A DNA stretch of 64,000 bases from Haliclystus octoradiatus (lineage: Eukaryota; Cnidaria; Staurozoa; Stauromedusae; Haliclystidae): NCBI GenBank assembly GCA_916610825.1, contig OU744447.1:20243563-20307562 (forward strand). Reading direction: 5' to 3'. The notes under the pieces were generated by a model, which saw only the letters and a program-made list of their open reading frames with translations, was not told the origin of the DNA and ran no database searches. Numbering within the stretch: the first letter of the stretch is position 1; the number at the start of each line of letters is the position of its first letter. Shown here piece by piece: positions 58,701-64,000 of this stretch. The position numbers and the translations under genes are program-made.

Positions 58701-59757
58701 GGCTGCTGTTGTAGGAGTGAGGTTGAAATGTTTTTTGGAGAAAGAATTACCTATATCTTTGTCTTCTGTATTTATGTGGTCGGATTCAACTACAGTGATA
58801 AGATATATACGGAACGAAACCAAACGATTTCATGTGTTTGTAGCAAATAGAGTAATGGAAATAAGAGAGTCTACAGATCCGAATCAATGGCGATATATCA
58901 AGACAGAAGATAATCCAGCTGATGATGTCACAAGAGGTCTGTCAAGTAAAGTTTTATCTGGTAATTGCAAATGGTTATTGGGTCCTAGTTTCCTTCATGA
59001 AGAAGAAGATGTTTGGCCATCAAATCCAATAGATGTTGTTGAAATACCTTCTGATGATGTTGAAGTAACGAGTGTTGTGAAAGCAACTGCAGTAGAATCA
59101 TCATCATCACAATTATTTGAAAGTAGACTTTGGGAACGATATTCTACATGGTCCAAACTGAAAACGTCAGTGGCATGGTTGTTACGTTATAAGCAGTATT
59201 TGAGAAACAAAGTGAATTTGACAAAGGGTAACGCTACCAAAGACATCAACTGTGGTAAACTAAATGTAATTGAGTTAAAACAAGCAGAAAATGAAATAAT
59301 AAAGCTTGTTCAAGTCAGAGAGTTTAAAGACGAAATTCTATTACTTAACTCGACGAAGGTGTTAAAGTCTAGAAGTAAGTTAATAAGATTGCAGCCAAGA
59401 ATGGATGAAGAAGGAATATTGAGAGTTGGTGGTAGACTTGATCGTTCATCAATTTCTTATGATGCGAAACATCCAATGATATTACCAAAAAAGCATCCTT
59501 TATCAAAGTTAATTATTAAGCATTATCATAATAACCTTGCACATTCCGGTCAAGAACATGTACTATCTGAATTGCGTCAAACATTTTGGATAATTAACGC
59601 TAGAAGTTCAGTAAGAAATATAATCAGAAATTGCTTTATGTGTTTAAAGGAACAAAGAAAGAGTGGTGAACAGTTAATGTCAGATTTGCCAATGTCAAGA
59701 GTAACACCTTTCAAGCCTGCATTCTACTATACTGACGTGGATTACTTGGACCCTTGA
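55759..59757 (+). CDS. BEL Gag C-part and Pol (protease, RT, RNase H, integrase start), 1332 codons
   Basis: One long open frame; its first dozen codons are out of register with Gag. In order: Gag core (LQFLSGEARLAVEGY), zinc knuckles (CVDCKGNHLLRNC, CFKCQKCGHIARKC), protease LLDSGSDTCL, RT with VRVVFDAAAKHDG and FYVDDCLLACD, RNase H with FTDASQLGYGAVAYL, then the integrase zinc part (HNNLAHSGQEH, CFMC). It ends at 59757 by a frameshift just inside the integrase core (after DVDY). This is the BEL/Pao order. Confidence 0.9.
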   Translation: MNLMVIHRYIRDSKLVLCKPLDENQKFNRLLQFLSGEARLAVEGYESTGPGKLQSAMDKLEKRFGQPYAIANTCINKLVSGHTLKPNDSKAFRELADSARVTYQILKNMNCLSKVTDSHINQLMNRTPKYFHTRWRRTANKIKNKLLKEPELLDFIILLEEEADNINDPIYGITSVNAIVDKETCANTKDHSNSKTHVSTLATSTSTTEQKCVDCKGNHLLRNCDKFKRRSYEEKIEIVKTSRLCFKCQKCGHIARKCNIQNPCTVEGCTRWHATILHPESSASSNEIIEEVAVNATDANENKMNCSDYCTTQVVPVTVYGKNDKHISTYALLDSGSDTCLCKQTIINELNISGVNTNLSVKTVSQSNETIEAKKCNITISAYSESKENGIKINPMYAIKDLDISIRPLAPKVTLNEWPQLKHVLFPVVDFNEVSIIIGTNYPEAIVASEIVKGNPGEPWAVKTKLGWSAIGNLNLENKDDMYQIDSQDNITTLMLNDNLTRFWKLDNEGIEPTHSQDVRMSVEDRKALTIMQESVKRDGEHISIALPWRNKDTLLPNNYSLATNRLNSLHKRLLKDKLLHSKYNEIMNDYVTQGFAEIVPNDELESDNELKKIWYLPHHPVFSESKPGKVRVVFDAAAKHDGVSLNSCLMQGPDLTNSLVGVLTRFRLGGVCVSSDVEKMFLQVHVDGEDRDALRYLWWPNGDLDQEPVVFRMRVHVFGSTSSPSCAAFALRKTTEDNLVGASDAAVDVFKNNFYVDDCLLACDDAQQAAKLTKELQSLLMSGGFHLTKWLSNNEYVLKSIPENERKVDFLDLNFDQLPVERTLGVLRDVKRDCFRFKTALKERPATKRGIFSMVSSLYDPLGFVSPYTLRAKLLLQDLWRKGVSWDEEIGEHHLQVWRDWLDELEYLKDLEIPRNVLGTAGVTMSQQLHIFTDASQLGYGAVAYLRTKSGVDKANVSFLMGKGRMAPLKECTIPRLELQAAVVGVRLKCFLEKELPISLSSVFMWSDSTTVIRYIRNETKRFHVFVANRVMEIRESTDPNQWRYIKTEDNPADDVTRGLSSKVLSGNCKWLLGPSFLHEEEDVWPSNPIDVVEIPSDDVEVTSVVKATAVESSSSQLFESRLWERYSTWSKLKTSVAWLLRYKQYLRNKVNLTKGNATKDINCGKLNVIELKQAENEIIKLVQVREFKDEILLLNSTKVLKSRSKLIRLQPRMDEEGILRVGGRLDRSSISYDAKHPMILPKKHPLSKLIIKHYHNNLAHSGQEHVLSELRQTFWIINARSSVRNIIRNCFMCLKEQRKSGEQLMSDLPMSRVTPFKPAFYYTDVDYLDP

Positions 59758-60622
59758 ATATTAAACAAGGAAGGAGTATTGTGAAAAGATGTGGCTGTAT
59801 ATTTACGCGTTTTAATTCTCGTGCTGTGCATATCGAAGTCGCACATTCGTTGAATACCGATTCTTTCATAAACACTTTACGCAGATTCATTGCGAGAAGG
59901 AGTACACCAGAAGTCATTCACAGCGACCATGGTACTAATTTTGTTGGAGCCGTAACTGAACTAAAAAGAGCTATAAAGAATTTAGACGTTGATAGAATTT
60001 CAAATTATTTAAAACCAAAAGCATGCGAATGGAAGATGAATACACCTGCTGCAAGCCACCATGGCGTAGTACGGGAAAGAATGATTAGAAGCATTAGAAA
60101 GATTCTACGTATTGTTATTGGCGACAATTTGATAAATGATGAGTTATTATTAACATGGATGGCTGAAGTTGAAGCAATCTTAAATAGTCGACCGTTAACA
60201 CTGCTGTCAGTGATGATCCTAGAGATTGTGAACCATTAACTCCGAATCATTTACTATTACAACAGCATGGCCCAGTTCCTCCTCCTGGTGTATTCGATGA
60301 AGGTGATCAAATTAGTAGAAAACGATGGAAAACTGCTAAATTTATGGCTGATTGTTTTTGGTCAAGATGGATCAAAGAGTGCTTGCCAATGCTTCAAAAG
60401 AGACTGAAGTGGAATTCAAGGCATCCAAATTTCAAGGTCAACGATTTGGTTATTTTAATGGATAGTAACATTCCAAGAAATTCATGGCCATTAGCAAGAA
60501 TTAATCAAGTCTTCGAAGGTAAAGATGGCTGTGTGAGATCTGTTGAGGTTGTTACTATTACGCATCAAAAATTAATTAGACCTGTAACTAAGATTTGTAG
60601 CTTAGAAGAAAGTGTAGATTAA
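59754..60622 (+). pseudogene. BEL integrase core and C-part, frameshifted
   Basis: A second frame (to 60239) has RAVHIEVAHSLNTDSF, IHSDHGTNFVGA and SHHGVVRERMIRS. A second shift near 60197 moves the rest (DCEPLTPNHLLL, then FWSRWIKECLP) into the frame that ends at 60622. So integrase is not made as one protein. Confidence 0.85.
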
Positions 60623-61229
60623 AATCGTCGTTTATAATTGTGTTTATGAGACTTCCCTGGTCGTCTCATGGGGGTCGGGATGTAAACGACAATATATGTC
60701 TATATTAATTGTATTAAAACGAGGTCAAAGTTTTATTGTTTTACTATCTACGTATTGGCTCGTATATTAACGTCAGTATTTTACTAGTTATTTAGTACTC
60801 GTAATCTGATTGGTTGTAAATTATATTGCGCCTTTAGTTTAGTTTATAGTAATTTGTAATCGAATATATATTTATTGATCGTTTGAGTAAGTCTTCGTGT
60901 TTAGAAGCAAGGTCAATCACAGAACCGTACAATATATATTTAAATTTGCTTGTGTAAAGTTGTTACGAAACGATACCAAGGTATGTAACTTGTAATCATT
61001 TATCTAATTATCTTAATTATTATTCATTTATCATTGTTTAATTAGTTTGTTTTCTATAATTGTTTTAATAGAAAAACCTGCACTGCACACTGTACTGTAC
61101 TGTATACTGCACGTTCAGAGAAACTTGCTCTTTGTCATTTATCGAGTTTTATTCTTATGTGCTGGTATTTTCAAATTCAAATGAGTTTCAACTATTACGA
61201 GCTTTAGCAAATTCAGATATTACACTGAG

Positions 61230-61518
61230 GTTAAGGAGTTTGTGCGTAAAGTGGTTAATACTTGTATGGATTCATTTGTGATGAGATTGTTGAATTTTCA
61301 TTGCAGGTAAACGATTGCCGATGCATTGTTGGATCATCGGAAGTAGTTTCAATTGAATTGACTCGTTGTCTTGATTTGTTAATTAGGGAGGTTTAGATTC
61401 GGAACGAAGTCAATGACGAAGTCGAAGTTAGTCTTTCTTGGGGACTGGGACGGACTCAAATTCGTTGTCTGCCGAAAGGCTGATTAGATCATAGAGGTAT
61501 AAGATATAGAGCGCTAAC
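61230..61518. other. Short unassigned stretch right of the BEL element
   Basis: No motif or repeat seen on either strand. The CTGAG duplication at 61225-61229 marks the end of the BEL insertion. Confidence 0.35.
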
Positions 61519-61607
61519 CACGTGACCTCCCCTGTCGCCGACTTCCGCCATTTTCTTGGAGGGCAAAACACTGGCGTCGTGACGTTTTGGCAGCTTTGGC
61601 GGGAAAA
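61519..61607. promoter_or_regulatory. Promoter-like motif cluster
   Basis: Within 90 bp of unusually GC-rich DNA lie CACGTG (61519-61524), ACTTCCGCCATTTTC (ETS/YY1-like, 61541-61555), GTGACGTTTTGG (CRE-like) and TTTGGCGGGAAAA (E2F-like, 61595-61607). This grouping is typical of housekeeping promoters. The gene it would serve is not clear; a short minus-strand frame overlaps it but has no known motif. Confidence 0.4.
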
Positions 61608-62091
61608 TAAATCAAACAAAAGATCAGCTGTTTTGAGTAGAGAAAGTTTTACTCCTTTCGAAAACTGGTTAACAACGGTTGAATCCCCCATGGAAATTAT
61701 TTTTAACTGATTATTTGAAACATATTTATGTTTGAACAGCATTTTTCATGGTATTGTCGTGTGAACAAAAGCTGAAGGTAAATAAAATCGCCGATAATAA
61801 TTTGTAATAAATCATACTTTCAACAATTTGATTGTTCAAAATTGTCAGCAAATAGCTGTTACCCAAAACAAGCAAGATTCAACTGTCTATGCTTCATTCA
61901 ACACTACCTTTTGTTGAAAATTTACGGAATAATATTCCTGTTTCTTCATCGTGTGAGTAACATCTCCACAAAAACACTGACAAAAATTACTTGTGCTTCA
62001 AAAAGTTAAAAATCTTTCCCGTAGAAAAAGGAATCTATATCACACGCCAATGGTACAGTGTCTCAATTTTTTCAAAACTGAACCATGTTGC

Positions 62092-62457
62092 CTAGGATAG
62101 CATAAAAGTAAAAAAAAATAGGAAAACTCCATTGTTTCGTTGTGTTTCAATAGCCTTCCTCGCCTCCACACCTGCCTCTCCATCTTTAAACCCCTCGTCA
62201 GCTTCGTTAGCCCTCTCGATGATATTCATCATTCCATTAAATATTTCATCGTCTCTACCAGATATCCCAGAGGTACGAATCTCTTCGCTGTTTAATTTTT
62301 TGTATTCCTTTACCATTTTGTTGAGTTTGTCTCGCGTGGACCTTGTTGTCACTTTAAATACCGGACTTGTTCTTCCGTTCAACGTTTCTACAAGTATTCT
62401 CCATGCTTCACCTCTTTTCTTTGAACATGGTTTATGCATATATGGCTCTGTTGCCAA
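62092..62457 (-). CDS. Myb/SANT-like DNA-binding domain exon, partial
   Basis: The frame includes KKRGEAWRILVETLNG, FKVTTRSTRDKLNKMVKEYK and EIRTSGISGRDDEIFN, followed by an acidic region. This is the trihelix Myb/SANT-like pattern (TRSxRD...K...E...SGI) common in invertebrate proteins and in accessory proteins of some transposons. The first ATG in frame is at 62439, but an upstream exon is possible. The tail (GVFLFFFTFML) looks like read-through into an intron, so the true end is probably nearer 62115. No partner exons found. Confidence 0.5.
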   Translation of the reverse strand: MATEPYMHKPCSKKRGEAWRILVETLNGRTSPVFKVTTRSTRDKLNKMVKEYKKLNSEEIRTSGISGRDDEIFNGMMNIIERANEADEGFKDGEAGVEARKAIETQRNNGVFLFFFTFMLS

Positions 62458-64000
62458 TTATACGTACATAAGTCGCGGACAGACACAGAAATATAGTGAT
62501 ATATAAACAGACAGTATTATGTATATAAGTGATCATGACTTGATATCCAAAACCGTTCATCCATCAATTCATCATTTTTTATCCAAATTTTTTGTGCATA
62601 GTATAATCAGAACAGCAGATTTTTAAATGAGACTAAGGGTAAAGTTTTGTTTCTTTTTTTGGTTTGTCCTTTTTGTAGCAAAACAAAACAAATCTTTTCC
62701 ATATCTTTCTCTCGCGGTTCCCGACCGCAAACGAACAAAAGTTCTCAGCCAGGCCGATCTGCACGTGCACATTGTTTTTGTCAAAGACCTTCAAAGTGTT
62801 CGTTCACATCAAAACAAAAAGGTTCACTCGTCTTTACCAAAGTCTCACCGAAAAGTAGGCAGCATTCACTTGGAAATATATATATATATATTTGATATTT
62901 AGAGAAGAAACCTCACTCATATATAAACGGCTTAGATCATCACTCGAGCATCAAAGTAGTGTTTTTATTTATCAAATCTTCGTTCTTTTATTTCGTCTGT
63001 CATGCATCATCAACTGTTGCCTGAGTTATTAACACCAGATATAAGACGATGAAGTCGCATTCAGTGTGCATTTATTTGAATTAGCAAACACTTTAAAAGG
63101 ACCACTTAACGCTTTACCAATTCTAGATTTGGATTTATTCTAGTAAATCAGAACGCAAATTCAATAAGGTTGCCGTTTAAATGAAATATTTTACACATCG
63201 ATCACGCATGCTATGACAGTTTACGTCGAGGCGTATAATTTTCTGAAAACCGAAAATCAATTTATGATTCATTTTTCATTGATGTAGTAGCTATATTTAG
63301 CTATATATTTTATCCCATTGATCAGCTAAGACAGTGAATGTAGTTTTTGTAGAATCATGGTAGAATCATAGCTACAATAAATTTGATCCTATAATAGGCC
63401 ATATGATTCGCGAGAAAATAACGTGGATAATTTGCTAATAAATGGTAGATCATACAACTCCTTTCACTTATTTTCCAACTTGTTTGAAACTTTATGTGTG
63501 TTATTTGAATTTCAAATAATTTGTTAAGCTAGTCTACCATCCTTGTTCCTTCTCGCTTTGACACTCGAACCATGCTCGAACGTAGACAAAAACAACATAA
63601 ATTGATATAAATATTTCAGAGCGATTTCCATTGATGAATATTTCAGGTCACCGTAATAAGTTTTTTGAAGTCAGCCTTCAATATTTTGAACAGGAACAGC
63701 AGTGCTAATGGAAATGATTCCTTTTTTATATTTGACGTTCAACGATACCAATAGTTACAAAAAATGCTAAAGTCTCCATTGTTTAGCGGAGTGTGATTTT
63801 GTTCTGTCCGGGAAATGACGTCATAATATAGCAAGCCAATCACAAATCGTTTTGACTTTCTACGAAATTTTTGGATTTTAAACTCAAAAATAAAGGGTTT
63901 TTGGAAATTTTTGGGAATTTTTATCAGTTTTATGGAATTCTACGGGTATAATATATCCGAAACACGAATAAAATCAACTTTGAATTTTTAGTGGACCTGC
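62458..64000. other. Right end of window, no gene recognised
   Basis: AT-rich DNA with a TA microsatellite near 62879-62890 and two overlapping short frames at 62627-62902 that carry no known motif. It may contain upstream sequence of the Myb/SANT-like exon. Confidence 0.35.

Larger units (their letters stand above)
54581..61224 (+). mobile_element. BEL/Pao LTR retrotransposon with aberrant 5' end
   Basis: CTGAG flanks the unit at 54576-54580 and 61225-61229. The 3' LTR is about 60681-61224, starting TGTAA after a purine tract GGGGGTCGGGA and ending TTACA. There is no full 5' LTR. Instead, 54581-54727 is a reverse complement of the last 148 bp of the 3' LTR, and 54728-54833 is a direct copy of the last 106 bp. 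Both outer edges are therefore the same LTR terminus. gag and integrase carry frameshifts; the 1332-codon central frame is open. Confidence 0.82.

Noticed and set aside
62627..62902. Two overlapping frames with a hydrophobic start
   Set aside because: Low complexity, overlapping in different frames, no motif and an AT-repeat end.

Overview
This is 64 kb of AT-rich animal DNA, not bacterial. Genes are split by short GT-AG introns, the recognisable host genes are animal ones (PDCD2L, LAGE3/Pcc1, a secreted discoidin-like protein, a long EF-hand repeat protein), and the space between exons is full of animal transposons: Ty3/gypsy, BEL/Pao, Penelope-like, tRNA-derived SINEs and several kinds of inverted-repeat DNA element. 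A marine invertebrate, perhaps a tunicate, fits, but nothing here proves the species.

Layout. 1-9122 (+): a PDCD2L gene spread over 8 kb; its introns hold a 9-bp-TSD MITE, a hAT-like MITE, a tRNA SINE and many short palindromes. 10177-10476 (-): LAGE3/Pcc1, a KEOPS subunit. 10604-15693: a nearly complete DNA transposon with 425-bp terminal inverted repeats, 9-bp target duplications and a three-exon transposase-like gene ending in a RING-type finger, broken by one stop codon. 15751-17622 (-): a small non-autonomous LTR retroelement (TRIM) with 288-bp LTRs, PBS, PPT and AAGG target duplications; its LTR carries a strikingly regular heat-shock-element array. Both elements sit in the ancestral gap (about 0.76 kb) between LAGE3 and the divergent gene at 18212-20335 (+), a secreted F5/8-type-C-like protein.

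20936-49755 (+): a 21-exon gene for a protein of about 934 residues built from about eight EF-hand-like units. Its reading phase can be followed across every splice junction. Two gypsy elements lie in its introns in the gene's own orientation: 26391-35653 (itself hit by a TTAA element and by a 3.7-kb minisatellite-bearing element) and 37638-43408. A Penelope-like GIY-YIG relic and small MITEs are also intronic.

49756-64000: a 1.4-kb foldback, a duplicated MITE-bearing segment, then a BEL/Pao element (54581-61224, CTGAG target duplications) whose left end is an inverted copy of its own LTR end, as expected for a self-primed reverse-transcription product. The last 2.8 kb holds a promoter-like cluster and a Myb/SANT-like exon on the minus strand.

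Most interesting: the RING-finger transposon, its inverted repeat opening an in-frame extension of LAGE3, the heat-shock-type LTR, the PBS minisatellite and the aberrant BEL end.
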